The notes under the pieces were generated by a model. It was not told the DNA's origin. It worked only from the letters and a program-made list of their open reading frames with translations, and did no database searches. A program made the translations under genes and the position numbers. Of a stretch of DNA of 34,743 nucleotides, positions 25,094 to 34,743 are shown piece by piece (the stretch's first letter is position 1; the number at the start of each line of letters is the position of its first letter). Where the stretch lies: the NCBI GenBank assembly GCA_026989395.1, contig JALSJK010000003.1, positions 1 to 34,743 on the forward strand, written 5' to 3'. This DNA is from Methylomonas sp. (GTDB lineage: Bacteria > Pseudomonadota > Gammaproteobacteria > Methylococcales > Methylomonadaceae).

Positions 25094-26575
25094 ATGCTTG
25101 AGAATAAGAATCTTTGGGTTATGTGGTTCCCGGCCACAGTTGGAGTGTTGATTTTTTTTAGAACCGCTTTATATCTATACTTTGTGATGAGTGGCGGGAA
25201 TTATATTCACCCGGATAGTGCGCTTTATTTGGAGCTGGCAGAGCACCTTATTGAAACGGGAGACTTTTTTTTACCTTCGTCGCAGCCGGATATTATTCAG
25301 CCGTTTGGAATTCCGTCTAGTCAAACGATGCGAATTTTGTTCTCTGATGTGCCTGCGGGTCCGGAAATATTTAGAACACCAGGGTATCCAGTATTTTTAG
25401 TGGTTCTGCATTGGCTAAACATTGATAATCCTTATAGCATCGTATTGATACAGGAAATTATTTATGGTGTAAGTATTTTTATTTTCTATCATTATGGTCA
25501 GCAATTATTAAATAAAAATATTATGAGAGCCGGAGTTATTTTTATGTTGATTAATTCTGGTGGTTTGGTGTGGCCAAAATTTTTAATCTCTGAAACCTTG
25601 TTCTTACCATTTTTAATAGCTGGTTTATTGTTTATCGGGCTATATCTCAGGCATTACCAAGTAAGATTTTTGATAATGGCTGGTGTTTTATTAGGTATAG
25701 GTGGATGGATAAGACCGGCAATACAGTATTTGCCCATTGTGGTGGCTTTGATCATTGTTCTGTTTCATTTTAAGAGCATGAAAAAATGGTTGCACGTTAC
25801 AGTTTTTCTTCTATTTTTTGTGTTAACTCTTTCGCCGTGGTTAATACGTAATTATTACCATTATGGGCAGATATTTATGTCTGGACAGGGAAGTAATCTC
25901 CTGGCTAATTATCATGTTCCAGCCGTTTGGCATTGGCCAAATGTGGATCAATTTGATAAATCTGGTCAGCAGCTGGTACAGCGGAAAATTAAAAAAATTG
26001 TTGTGCAAAAAGAGAATGAATCAGGCCGTTCAGTTGATGCCGTCGAGTTTTTTAAACTACAGCAAAACTGGGCTCTTAAGGAATTAAGTCATTATCCCGT
26101 TATTTATTTTAAGGCTTGGTTGGCAGGTGCTGCGAGGGTGATGTATGAGTCCTTTGTGAATGATTTTTACCAGTTGATGCGGTTTCCGGATCACCGGCTT
26201 CATTTTTTAGATGTATTGACTGGAAATTTTAAGGCCTATCATTCAATTAAGACGACCGGGATTATATCTGGTGTTGTTTATTATTTTTTACATCAGGACA
26301 GGTTTTATCTGTTTCATACAGTTTTTTCCATGACTGTAGCGATTTTTGCTATTTTTGGAGCTGTCAGTATCGTTTCGAAAAGGGATTGTTTTTTATGGCT
26401 GATAATGCTGACTAATTTCTATTTCATATTATTGCCAGGACCGATTGGTTATGGAAGGTATCGCTTTCCGATCGATGTTTTTTGGTTCATTCAGGCATGC
26501 TATGGATATATGTGGATTGTCGGTCTGGTTCAATCCGCACAACAAAAAAATATATGGAAGGCAGTTTCCGATTGA
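25094..26575 (+). CDS. GT-C family (GT39/ArnT-like) membrane glycosyltransferase
   Basis: A 493-residue polytopic protein with about ten or more helices. The first periplasmic loop has HPDSALYLELAE with Asp41 in the position of the catalytic acid of GT-C enzymes. Later in the loop is FRTPGYP (93-98). Other shared marks are GIGGWIRPAIQYLP, SPWLIRNYYHYG, SGQGSNLLANYHVPAVW, and GPIGYGRYRFPIDVFWFIQA near the C-terminus. GT-C enzymes take sugars from polyprenyl-phosphate donors on the periplasmic face. It is a clear paralog of the enzyme at 30069-31427. The acceptor (protein, lipid A or polysaccharide) is unknown. No strong ribosome binding site is visible before the ATG. Confidence 0.85.
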   Translation: MLENKNLWVMWFPATVGVLIFFRTALYLYFVMSGGNYIHPDSALYLELAEHLIETGDFFLPSSQPDIIQPFGIPSSQTMRILFSDVPAGPEIFRTPGYPVFLVVLHWLNIDNPYSIVLIQEIIYGVSIFIFYHYGQQLLNKNIMRAGVIFMLINSGGLVWPKFLISETLFLPFLIAGLLFIGLYLRHYQVRFLIMAGVLLGIGGWIRPAIQYLPIVVALIIVLFHFKSMKKWLHVTVFLLFFVLTLSPWLIRNYYHYGQIFMSGQGSNLLANYHVPAVWHWPNVDQFDKSGQQLVQRKIKKIVVQKENESGRSVDAVEFFKLQQNWALKELSHYPVIYFKAWLAGAARVMYESFVNDFYQLMRFPDHRLHFLDVLTGNFKAYHSIKTTGIISGVVYYFLHQDRFYLFHTVFSMTVAIFAIFGAVSIVSKRDCFLWLIMLTNFYFILLPGPIGYGRYRFPIDVFWFIQACYGYMWIVGLVQSAQQKNIWKAVSD

Positions 26576-26597
26576 TCCAGAAATTACCGGAAACTGC
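26561..26597. terminator. Hairpin between convergent genes (possible two-way terminator)
   Basis: GCAGTTTCC (overlapping the last codons of the glycosyltransferase gene) pairs exactly with GGAAACTGC 19 bases later. On the minus strand the stem is followed within six bases by ATATATTTTTTT, so it may end the radical SAM operon; on the plus strand the T-run is absent. Confidence 0.5.
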
Positions 26598-26633
26598 AGT
26601 ATTTGACTTGATGAGTGTTAAGGAAAACGCCTT

Positions 26634-27824
26634 CTAACTACTGCTTTCAGCTTTCGATGCAGTGATTTTACTGTTTGCTGACAAGGGATTGAAAATTTTA
26701 CTCTCCAATTTGTTAGTCAGAACCGCATTGACTTCTGCAATGCCACATGCGCAGGTACAGGTATTTTGCTTGTTTTTGACCAGCTGGCGCCATTTCTTGA
26801 TTTTTTCTCCGCGCCAGACGTCCATGAGTTTGTTGTCCCTCAGATTTTCAAACTTATCAACAAAAAAAGTACAGGGGAAGGTATCAAGAGCAGGATCGAC
26901 GACTAAGTAGTAATAACCCGCATAACATTTGAATTTCTCCCATGTTGCATCCTTATCAAATATAAAAGTCTCAAATTCACGGATAAAGGAGTTATCCATC
27001 CAATCGTATTTTTTATATAAATCATTAAAAACTTTACGATATTTGCTGCGATCTTTTTGTTCAAACTGGTAAACATCGGCTTCTTTGATGTGAAACAGAT
27101 TGAGTTTTTCCTTTACCTTAAATTTAGGTGCAGTTACGCCGTCATGAATGGGTTGAATGGCAATTTTATCAACAAGATGTTGAAATTTCTCAACATAGGT
27201 GTCGATGGATTCATAATTTTGTTTGGAAATAATCATCCGTAAAACAATTTCGGGCTTTTTGGTGCCAGATTGTTTTTGTGCTTCCCTGACGGCTTCAATG
27301 CCACGGAAAATTGAATCAGTGAGTTTGGGAATTTCCCTCGCAGTGTCATGAATTTCGGGTTTATCAGAGTCCAGGCTGATAATCAGGCTGTCAAGCCCCG
27401 AATCGACCAATCTTTTTGCTTTTTTTGCCAACAACGCACCATTGGTGTTGACGTTAACAAACATATTGTATTTTTTTGCTTCCTGGATGATTTCCGGTAA
27501 ATCCTTACGGAGTAAGGTTTCTCCACCGGTCAAGCTTAAATGCCAAGTGCCAGCTTCACCTAATTGTCTAACGATTGACATGGCTTCTTCATGGGTCATT
27601 TCCCGATCAAGCTGTTTATGTAATTCGTGGGTATCACAAAAAGAACATTTCGCATTACAGTTAAACAGTACATTCCAGCCGACAAAAGTTGGCCCTCGAC
27701 TGGGTTTTTTATCATAAAGATAAACCAGGGTGTTATCGATAAAGGTGAGTGCGCCGCGTGCAAGACCGGTATGATATTCTTTGACGAAAGCGTAAGCAGA
27801 TTTGAGGGTTTTCAATGTCTTCAT
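26634..27824 (-). CDS. Radical SAM/SPASM domain protein
   Basis: At 396 residues, the radical SAM cluster motif is CNAKCSFC with Cys56, Cys60 and Cys63. Barrel motifs follow: LSLTGGETLLRKDLP (the GGE) at 97-110, VNVNTNGALL, and LDSLIISLDSDKPEIHD. A SPASM-like C-terminus carries Cys300, Cys318 and a tight CTCAC group (Cys356, 358, 360), which could bind one or two auxiliary iron-sulfur clusters; the CxCxC spacing is not the usual SPASM spacing. A long insert at about 230-290 is Lys, Asp and aromatic rich. It lies 70 bases after the HAD phosphatase gene on the same strand, so it may modify a sugar, lipid carrier or peptide in the same pathway. The exact reaction cannot be told. Confidence 0.88.
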   Translation of the reverse strand: MKTLKTLKSAYAFVKEYHTGLARGALTFIDNTLVYLYDKKPSRGPTFVGWNVLFNCNAKCSFCDTHELHKQLDREMTHEEAMSIVRQLGEAGTWHLSLTGGETLLRKDLPEIIQEAKKYNMFVNVNTNGALLAKKAKRLVDSGLDSLIISLDSDKPEIHDTAREIPKLTDSIFRGIEAVREAQKQSGTKKPEIVLRMIISKQNYESIDTYVEKFQHLVDKIAIQPIHDGVTAPKFKVKEKLNLFHIKEADVYQFEQKDRSKYRKVFNDLYKKYDWMDNSFIREFETFIFDKDATWEKFKCYAGYYYLVVDPALDTFPCTFFVDKFENLRDNKLMDVWRGEKIKKWRQLVKNKQNTCTCACGIAEVNAVLTNKLESKIFNPLSANSKITASKAESSS

Positions 27825-27894
27825 TCAGGATGTCGTAAAAAAACAAAATAAAGTTGTGCTAAAGATACACTATTTCTGATAATAATGGTAGGGA

Positions 27895-28587
27895 TTAAGC
27901 ATTATTCATGCCCCAGTCGACAATAATGTATTTTTTGTTCAAGGCTATTTGCTGTAACTTTTTAGTTGGGTTGACGGCAATGGCTTTATCAACCCATTCA
28001 AGCAATGGCTGATCAGAATGATGATCTGTATAACCAATCCGAAATATATTATTTCTACTGGTATCTATTAATTCAACGAGTCGCTTTAATTTGTTGTGAC
28101 CGTAGCAATTATAGCCATCAATTTTACCAATAAGTTTTTTTTGTTCATTCCATTTCGAGCGGGTGCAGATAATCGTATCAAAACCTAATTGGTTGCCTAG
28201 TTTTTTAACATAAAAATCAAAACTGGCCGATGCCAGAACCAGTTGATGATTGGCTTCTCGATGTTGTTGTATTTTTTGTAGCGCTTTTTGACGAATCCCT
28301 TGATTATGTAATTTTGCCAAAAAGCGGTCTGTACAGTGATCAAGTTGCGATTGTGTCAAACCGCCGGCGATTGCGCCTAGAAAAGTTTCTTTTAGCCAGC
28401 TATTATCTTTTAGCCCTGTTTTATGTATGAATACGGCAAAAGGTAAAAATCCGCAGCGGAGTATCCGGTAGGGATGGCATTTTAAGACCGTCAGCAAAAA
28501 AGCAATGTAGGTATCTTTTTTGGTAATAGTGCTGTCAAGATCAAATATGGCAACAGTTTGCTGGCTGCTTGTTTCAATCTGTTTCAT
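27895..28587 (-). CDS. HAD-IB (SerB-like) phosphatase, probably in polyprenyl-pentose synthesis
   Basis: A 230-residue member of the HAD superfamily. Motif I is FDLDSTITKKDTY (nucleophile Asp16, acid Asp18), motif II is LASAS, motif III is the Lys in GHNKLKRL, and motif IV is YTDHHSDQPLLEW. The cap is a short helical segment after motif I, as in HAD subfamily IB. Its ATG overlaps the GtrA stop by 4 bases. In several bacteria HAD domains of this type are next to, or fused with, UbiA-type phosphoribosyl-polyprenyl synthases, and they are thought to remove the 5-phosphate from the sugar. That role fits here and is inferred from order; a direct substrate cannot be read from sequence. Confidence 0.85.
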   Translation of the reverse strand: MKQIETSSQQTVAIFDLDSTITKKDTYIAFLLTVLKCHPYRILRCGFLPFAVFIHKTGLKDNSWLKETFLGAIAGGLTQSQLDHCTDRFLAKLHNQGIRQKALQKIQQHREANHQLVLASASFDFYVKKLGNQLGFDTIICTRSKWNEQKKLIGKIDGYNCYGHNKLKRLVELIDTSRNNIFRIGYTDHHSDQPLLEWVDKAIAVNPTKKLQQIALNKKYIIVDWGMNNA

Positions 28588-28985
28588 TGACGAATAGGGT
28601 GTGATTTGAAAGTAAAGTGGTGGTTAATGAGAAAATTCAGTAAAAAAACGGTCCCCGTAGCAAAAATCTGGGAGTAAATGTAAGGCCATTTTTCCATAAC
28701 ATTTAAAAACCAGAACAGGCCGGTATTAATATTTAAGGTTAAAATAGTAACCAGCAGAAACCGAAACATAAAGCGTTTATGAGAACCGGTAGGCTTAAAT
28801 GTCCAGTAATACTGGATAAAGTAACTGAAAATTACGGCAAGGCAGAATCCAATGGCACTCGCCATGGTTGGATTAATTCCAAATTCCTCTATTAACAGAA
28901 TTAATGTTCCAAAAAGAATTACTGTTGCCAGGCCCCCCGAAATAAAATAGCGGATAAAGCTGGCAAGATAGCGCCTGACTCCCAT
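28584..28985 (-). CDS. GtrA family membrane protein
   Basis: A 133-residue protein with four membrane helices (about 10-29, 37-57, 72-92 and 100-122), typical of GtrA. The start has FIRYFISGGLATVILFGTLI, the classical Gly-Gly-x-Ala-T segment, and the third helix is preceded by FRFLLVTILTLNINTG. GtrA proteins are proposed to move polyprenyl-phosphate sugars across the inner membrane, or to assist in doing so. It overlaps the UbiA-type gene by one base (TGATG) and the HAD gene by four (ATGA). This is the same combination (UbiA-type plus GtrA) that serves decaprenyl-phosphate-arabinose in mycobacteria, although DprE1/DprE2 are not visible here. Confidence 0.88.
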   Translation of the reverse strand: MGVRRYLASFIRYFISGGLATVILFGTLILLIEEFGINPTMASAIGFCLAVIFSYFIQYYWTFKPTGSHKRFMFRFLLVTILTLNINTGLFWFLNVMEKWPYIYSQIFATGTVFLLNFLINHHFTFKSHPIRQ

Positions 28986-29902
28986 CAGAAAACGACCGGA
29001 TCAACCATGCTTTTCATCCATGGGATATCAATAAAAAACAAGGTGGTAACAACAATTGCCAGGAATATCACATAAGCAACAAATTTCGGTTCACGATAAA
29101 GTTTTTCCGGAGTTTGCGAGGCGGAATGTGGTTTCATGGCAATATAGGCATACCAGACGAATAACAGTGCAAATAGTGGAAAGCTGAGTAAAAATTCAAC
29201 CCGGTACTTAATCAAAAACACCCCCAGAAAAAAACCGGATGAAATCGCATAAAAAAACGATGACAGTAGCAGGCTTTGTTCTGTGTAGTAGATAAATGAT
29301 CGCCGGTACAGGCCGGCTTGTTCATGGTCATCAATATATCTGAATTCTGCGTAACGTTTCATGGCCATTAAGAAAGCACCTCCCATCCAGTATGCAAGTA
29401 GAATACTCGAAGGTGGAAAGCTGCCACTGACCAAAGCACTCCAGCCAAGTAATAAACGTAATGGGTTGTTGATGGATTCGCTCAGAACATCGAGATAAAC
29501 CTGATCTTTTGTTCGAAAGGGTTTGACATTGTATAAAACTCCCATCACCAAAAGTACAATGGAGAGCATAATAAACTCTTTATTTAAAAGTGATGCTAGA
29601 CCGAGTCCAATGGCAATAAGGATTGCATATTCAAGATAGACATATTTAGCTTTAATGTTACCAACCGCTGAGGGCCGGTGTTTTTTTATCGGGTGATGCT
29701 GATCAAAATCCTTATCCAGCCATTCGTTGATAACATAGTTGGCAGAGGCAATAAAACAGGTGCTCAATATTGCAATAATTGAGGGTACAATAGCTTCTAA
29801 TAAAGGTACATGGGCTAATATGATGGCCAGGGCAATCCCGGGCAGCATGAAAATATTTTTAAACCAATGGTCAATACGAGCAATATGGATATAGTCTTTC
29901 AC
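28985..29902 (-). CDS. UbiA-type prenyltransferase, resembling polyprenyl-phosphate phosphoribosyltransferase
   Basis: A 305-residue protein with about eight or nine helices. The first Asp-rich motif is NEWLDKDFDQHHP (N59, D63, D67) with KKHRP after it. The second is YLDVLSESINNPLRL (Asp138). The opening HWFKNIFMLPG matches the W-x-K-N segment found in decaprenyl-phosphate phosphoribosyl (DPPR) synthases rather than in the UbiA of ubiquinone synthesis. The reaction would join PRPP to polyprenyl phosphate on the inner membrane. The start is a GTG at 29902 without a clear ribosome binding site. It begins the minus-strand set UbiA-type, GtrA, HAD and perhaps the radical SAM gene, divergent from the second glycosyltransferase. 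Subfamily placement is by motif only. Confidence 0.85.
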   Translation of the reverse strand: MKDYIHIARIDHWFKNIFMLPGIALAIILAHVPLLEAIVPSIIAILSTCFIASANYVINEWLDKDFDQHHPIKKHRPSAVGNIKAKYVYLEYAILIAIGLGLASLLNKEFIMLSIVLLVMGVLYNVKPFRTKDQVYLDVLSESINNPLRLLLGWSALVSGSFPPSSILLAYWMGGAFLMAMKRYAEFRYIDDHEQAGLYRRSFIYYTEQSLLLSSFFYAISSGFFLGVFLIKYRVEFLLSFPLFALLFVWYAYIAMKPHSASQTPEKLYREPKFVAYVIFLAIVVTTLFFIDIPWMKSMVDPVVF

Positions 29903-30068
29903 TTGTTGATGGGTTGCTTGAAGATGAATAGATAAAACCCATACATTATACGGAGTTATTGATCGAATTTATAGCAGATTAAATTTTGTCGTGACTAATG
30001 GAAAGAAAAACGCCGTAATCAAGTGATTGCATGACAATGTTTGAGTCATGCTCTGTTAAAATAACCAA

Positions 30069-31427
30069 ATGTCAATTTCATCAATAATATGTAGAAATTT
30101 TGCTTGGGTAGTTGCAATTTTAATTCTGATTAGAATTGTTTTCTTTGTTTGTTTTGTGGTTTTTGATGGCCAATATTTAGAAGAAGATTCAGGGTATTAT
30201 ATCTGGCTCGCAGATATTTTGAGAGAGCATCACGTATTTTCTCAAACCGATCAGCCACCGTTTTCACCGCAACTTTTCCGGACACCTGGATATCCGACTT
30301 TTCTTGCTTTGTTGAAAGAACTCGGGATGGAAAGTCCATATTGGGCGGTACTATGGCAGGAGTTAATTTATGGTCTGTGTGTTTTTATTTTCTTTCACTA
30401 TGGAAAACCGCTTTTTGGTGGAAAAATCACCCGCTTAGGAGTGATTTTTTTATTGATAGAACCAGGGGGGCTGTCAACGCCAAAAATGATTTTGTCGGAA
30501 ACCTTGTTTTTGCCATTTTTCTTTTCCGGGATATTAGCAATTGGCCACTATTTGCGAACTCACAATGGGCGATTATTGTTTTTTTCTGGCGCAATGATGG
30601 GAGTAGGCGCGTGGATACGGCCGGCTATTTTATATTTTCCGGCGGTGGCTGCAATAACCCTGGTTGGCTTTGCTATAAAAGACAAAAAAAGATGGTTGCA
30701 TGCTGGTGTTTTGCTTTTTGCATTTATTTTGGTGATTTCGCCCTGGTTGCTGAGAAATTATCATTATTTTGGCAAGTTGGTCATGTCTGGGCAGCAAAGC
30801 AATATGTTGGCGAACTATCATGTGCCTATGGTTTGGGAATCGGCCAGGGGAATTCCATTCTGGACCGGGCATAAAAAAATCAAGGAACAAGTCAGGCTAG
30901 CAATAGACGAGCAGGCCAAAAAATTAGATCGAAAATTGAGTACCGCTGAGGAGCTGGATCTGGAACAAAAAATTGCTATTGATGAATTAAAAAAATATCC
31001 TTGGCATTATTTGAAGCAATGGTGCTTTGGAGTTTTAAAAACCATGAATGGAGCAAATTTATTCGGCGTCTATCATGCTTTCAGGCATCGCACTGACCGG
31101 CTGCATTTTTTTGAAATCGAGGCGACTGACTTCAAGGATAAAGTTTATATTTTTCTGATTAATCAGGATTATTTTTATATCGCAGAAGTTTTACTGAGAG
31201 TGATCATTGGTTTGTTTGCTTTGATTGGCGCACTTTGGATTGTTATAAAAAGAGATTGTTTTCTCTGGGTTATGATGTTGGCTAATTTTTATTTTATTTG
31301 TTCTCCTGGACCTATGGGATATGCCAGATTTCGTTTCCCAGTCGAAGTCTTTTGGTTTATCCAGGCTTATTATGGCTTGGCTTGGATGCAGTGTTTATTA
31401 CAAAAGCGGAAGCTGCAAAAAACATAG
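30069..31427 (+). CDS. Second GT-C family membrane glycosyltransferase, paralog of the first
   Basis: A 452-residue protein with the same layout as the gene at 25094-26575. The first loop has EEDSGYYIWLADIL with Asp40 as the likely catalytic acid, and FRTPGYP at 70-76. Shared with the paralog are GAWIRPAILYFP, SPWLLRNYHYFG, SGQQSNMLANYHVPMVW, RDCFLW, and GPMGYARFRFPVEVFWFIQA. The first loop is shorter by about 20 residues, so acceptor or donor choice may differ. It is divergent from the UbiA-type gene (166 bases between them), so both could share regulation. It stops one base before the guaB -10 element. The function is likely transfer of the same lipid-linked sugar, or one made with it; unproven. 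Confidence 0.85.
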   Translation: MSISSIICRNFAWVVAILILIRIVFFVCFVVFDGQYLEEDSGYYIWLADILREHHVFSQTDQPPFSPQLFRTPGYPTFLALLKELGMESPYWAVLWQELIYGLCVFIFFHYGKPLFGGKITRLGVIFLLIEPGGLSTPKMILSETLFLPFFFSGILAIGHYLRTHNGRLLFFSGAMMGVGAWIRPAILYFPAVAAITLVGFAIKDKKRWLHAGVLLFAFILVISPWLLRNYHYFGKLVMSGQQSNMLANYHVPMVWESARGIPFWTGHKKIKEQVRLAIDEQAKKLDRKLSTAEELDLEQKIAIDELKKYPWHYLKQWCFGVLKTMNGANLFGVYHAFRHRTDRLHFFEIEATDFKDKVYIFLINQDYFYIAEVLLRVIIGLFALIGALWIVIKRDCFLWVMMLANFYFICSPGPMGYARFRFPVEVFWFIQAYYGLAWMQCLLQKRKLQKT

Positions 31428-31433
31428 TATAAT
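31428..31433 (+). promoter_or_regulatory. Consensus -10 box before guaB
   Basis: TATAAT, a perfect -10, starts directly after the stop codon of the glycosyltransferase gene and 38 bases before the guaB ATG. A good -35 at the right distance is not seen (GCGGAA is the best 16 bases upstream), so it may need an activator. The start would fall in ACGGG, and the guaB leader would be about 27 bases. Confidence 0.45.
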
Positions 31434-31435
31434 AA

Positions 31436-32932
<1,497 letters not shown>

Positions 32933-32980
32933 GTTTGTCCGCCTAATTGTAATAATCATTTTTTAATTATTTTTGTTTCT

Positions 32981-34570
32981 ATGACATCTAGCCTGCCAGC
33001 TAATATTCATGCTGATAAGATTCTGATTCTCGATTTTGGATCGCAATATACTCAGTTGATAGCTCGACGAATTCGCGAAATTGGCGTGTATTGTGAAATT
33101 TACGCTTATGATTGTGATACTGAAGCGATAAAAACTTTTTTTCCGAAAGGAATTATTTTGTCTGGTGGACCCGAGACTGTTACCAGTGGCGACACGCCCA
33201 GAGCGCCAGAAATTGTTTTTCAATTAGGAATTCCAGTTTTAGGTATTTGTTATGGCATGCAAACCATGACTGAGCAGCTCGGCGGCAAAGTTGAATCATC
33301 CGATCATCGGGAGTTTGGCTATGCCCAGATCCGGGCGAGAGGTCATTCCAAACTATTGCTGGATATTGAGGACCATACCACCCCGGAAGGCTACGCCTTG
33401 CTGGATGTCTGGATGAGCCATGGCGACAGGCTGGTTGAATTACCAGAAGGTTTTAAACTAATTGCCAGTTCAGATGGCGCGCCTATCGCCGGTATTGCCG
33501 ATGAAACCAGAAAATTTTATGGCTTACAATTTCATCCGGAAGTAACGCATACCCGGCAGGGTGGGCGAATCCTGGAGCGCTTTGTTGTGGAAATCTGCGA
33601 ATGTGAAGCATTATGGACAGCGCATAACATTATTGAAGACAGTATCGTTGCGATAAAAAACAAGGTTGGCAATGACCACGTTATTCTGGGTTTGTCCGGA
33701 GGAGTTGATTCTTCTGTCGTAGCTGCTTTATTGCATAAAGCTATTGACAGCCAGTTAACTTGTGTTTTTGTGGATACCGGGTTGTTGCGTTTACACGAAG
33801 GTGACCAGGTGATGGCCACTTTTGCAGAACACATGGGTGTCAAAGTGATCCGGGTTGATGCAGAACAGCGTTACCTTGAAGCTTTAGCAGGTATTGAAGA
33901 TCCTGAGCAAAAACGCAAAATTATTGGAAATTTGTTTATCGAGATTTTTGATGAGCAAGCAGCAAAATTAACTGATGCCAAGTGGTTAGCGCAAGGGACA
34001 ATTTACCCGGATGTTATTGAATCGGCCGGGGCAAAAACTGGCAAGGCACATCTAATCAAATCACATCATAATGTTGGTGGGTTGCCAGAAAATATGAAAC
34101 TGAAACTGGTTGAACCGTTGCGGGAATTATTTAAGGATGAGGTCCGAAAAATTGGCCTGGAATTAGGTTTGCCCTATGAAATGGTATATCGTCATCCTTT
34201 CCCTGGGCCAGGGCTAGGCGTTAGAATTCTTGGCGAGGTTAAAAAACAGTATGCCGATTTGCTGCGTCAGGCAGATGCTATTTTTATTGACGAGTTATAT
34301 AGGCATCAACTCTACGAAAAGGTGAGTCAGGCTTTTACTGTTTTTCTACCTGTCAAATCTGTTGGTGTTATGGGTGATGGTCGCCGTTATGATTATGTCG
34401 TTGCCCTGCGAGCAGTGGAAACAATTGATTTCATGACTGCAAGATGGGCGCATTTACCTTATGATTTTCTGGATCTGGTTTCTCGCCGGATTATCAATGA
34501 GGTTTCAGGCATTTCCAGGGTTACCTATGACATTTCCGGTAAACCTCCTGCGACTATTGAGTGGGAATAA
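32981..34570 (+). CDS. guaA: GMP synthase (glutamine-hydrolysing)
   Basis: A 529-residue protein, close to E. coli GuaA at 525. The glutaminase domain carries Cys90 ([10 protein letters not shown]), His185 and Glu187 (QFHPEVTHT). The synthetase has the PP-loop LSGGVDSS at 238-245, and the C-terminal dimer domain ends in [12 protein letters not shown], as in E. coli. It uses glutamine and ATP to turn XMP into GMP. The start ATG is the only one that gives the [16 protein letters not shown] opening, yet it has no ribosome binding site in the T-rich 48-base gap after guaB; translation may depend on the upstream ribosome or a leaderless-like start. Otherwise ordinary. Confidence 0.98.
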   Translation: MTSSLPANIHADKILILDFGSQYTQLIARRIREIGVYCEIYAYDCDTEAIKTFFPKGIILSGGPETVTSGDTPRAPEIVFQLGIPVLGICYGMQTMTEQLGGKVESSDHREFGYAQIRARGHSKLLLDIEDHTTPEGYALLDVWMSHGDRLVELPEGFKLIASSDGAPIAGIADETRKFYGLQFHPEVTHTRQGGRILERFVVEICECEALWTAHNIIEDSIVAIKNKVGNDHVILGLSGGVDSSVVAALLHKAIDSQLTCVFVDTGLLRLHEGDQVMATFAEHMGVKVIRVDAEQRYLEALAGIEDPEQKRKIIGNLFIEIFDEQAAKLTDAKWLAQGTIYPDVIESAGAKTGKAHLIKSHHNVGGLPENMKLKLVEPLRELFKDEVRKIGLELGLPYEMVYRHPFPGPGLGVRILGEVKKQYADLLRQADAIFIDELYRHQLYEKVSQAFTVFLPVKSVGVMGDGRRYDYVVALRAVETIDFMTARWAHLPYDFLDLVSRRIINEVSGISRVTYDISGKPPATIEWE

Positions 34571-34582
34571 ATTGGCAAAATC

Positions 34583-34743
34583 ATGAAAGATTTAGCGGAA
34601 ATTCAGCAGGCACTCAGGCAGTTTGCCTCAGAACGAGATTGGGACCAATTCCATTCGCCAAAAAACTTGGCAATGGCGCTTAGCGTCGAAGCTTCCGAAT
34701 TACTGGAGCATTTTCAATGGCTGACTGAAGTATACTTTTTACG
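34583..34743 (+). CDS. MazG-like nucleotide pyrophosphohydrolase, start only
   Basis: The first 53 codons run off the right edge. The sequence has DLAEIQQALRQFASERDWDQ, then FHSPKNLAMALSVEASELLE and HFQWLTE. This is the opening of the small MazG-like (RS21-C6/DCTPP type) family, with the first EAxELLE metal site. Members are about 100-120 residues and hydrolyse non-canonical or deoxynucleoside triphosphates such as dCTP. It starts 12 bases after the guaA stop, so it may be cotranscribed with guaBA, fitting a nucleotide-pool role. No strong ribosome binding site is visible. The last visible residues (VYFL) drift from the family. Confidence 0.85.
   Translation, partial: MKDLAEIQQALRQFASERDWDQFHSPKNLAMALSVEASELLEHFQWLTEVYFL

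Noticed and set aside
30341-30874. 177-codon plus-strand frame inside the second glycosyltransferase gene
   Set aside because: Shadow in another frame of a gene with strong paralog support.

Overview
The window is a stretch of chromosome from an AT-rich gammaproteobacterium. Evidence for this is a class I adenylate cyclase, a bd-I type cytochrome oxidase with a long CydA, E. coli-like GuaA, GuaB, RnhA, MltD and Lnt, and an OprI/Lpp-type alanine-zipper lipoprotein. Gene order (mltD, a YafS-like methyltransferase, rnhA; lpp, argH, cyaA) also resembles other Gammaproteobacteria. The species cannot be fixed from sequence alone; a methylotroph- or sulfur-oxidiser-like lineage is a guess based on style and repeats. 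No tRNA, rRNA, CRISPR array, prophage or intact insertion sequence was seen.

Layout. 1-1604: the tail of a cut-off gene, a remnant that looks like the start of an MtfA peptidase, a small membrane protein, a copy of a dispersed palindromic repeat, and an unknown lipoprotein. 6431 down to 1861 (minus strand): a tightly packed six-gene cytochrome bd operon, cydP-cydA-cydB, then a CydX subunit fused to a degenerate GGDEF domain, a basic membrane protein and a coiled-coil protein. 9917 down to 6517 (minus): lnt, an RDD protein and a SpoIIM-like protein. 10007-11060 (plus): a diguanylate cyclase broken by one extra G inside its GGEE active-site motif. 11168-11243 (minus): a probable small RNA with its own promoter and terminator. 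12776-18466: mltD, methyltransferase, rnhA, phosphoglucomutase, an L,D-transpeptidase next to an Lpp-like lipoprotein, a second copy of the palindromic repeat, and argH. 18469-22578: histidine phosphatase, cyaA and a PilZ-like protein. 22744-22879: a MITE-like element with a target duplication. 23068-24655: a yfdX-hdeD acid-stress pair. 25094-31427: two paralogous GT-C glycosyltransferases flank a minus-strand set (UbiA-type prenyltransferase, GtrA, HAD phosphatase, radical SAM/SPASM) that looks like a polyprenyl-phosphate-pentose pathway. 31466-34743: guaB, guaA and the start of a MazG-like pyrophosphohydrolase.

The most unusual finding is the CydX-GGDEF fusion. The oxidase's small single-helix subunit carries a C-terminal GGDEF fold that has lost its catalytic residues, in an operon that continues into two unknown membrane/coiled-coil genes. 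This suggests a cytoplasmic docking, nucleotide-sensing or scaffolding module attached to the respiratory enzyme.
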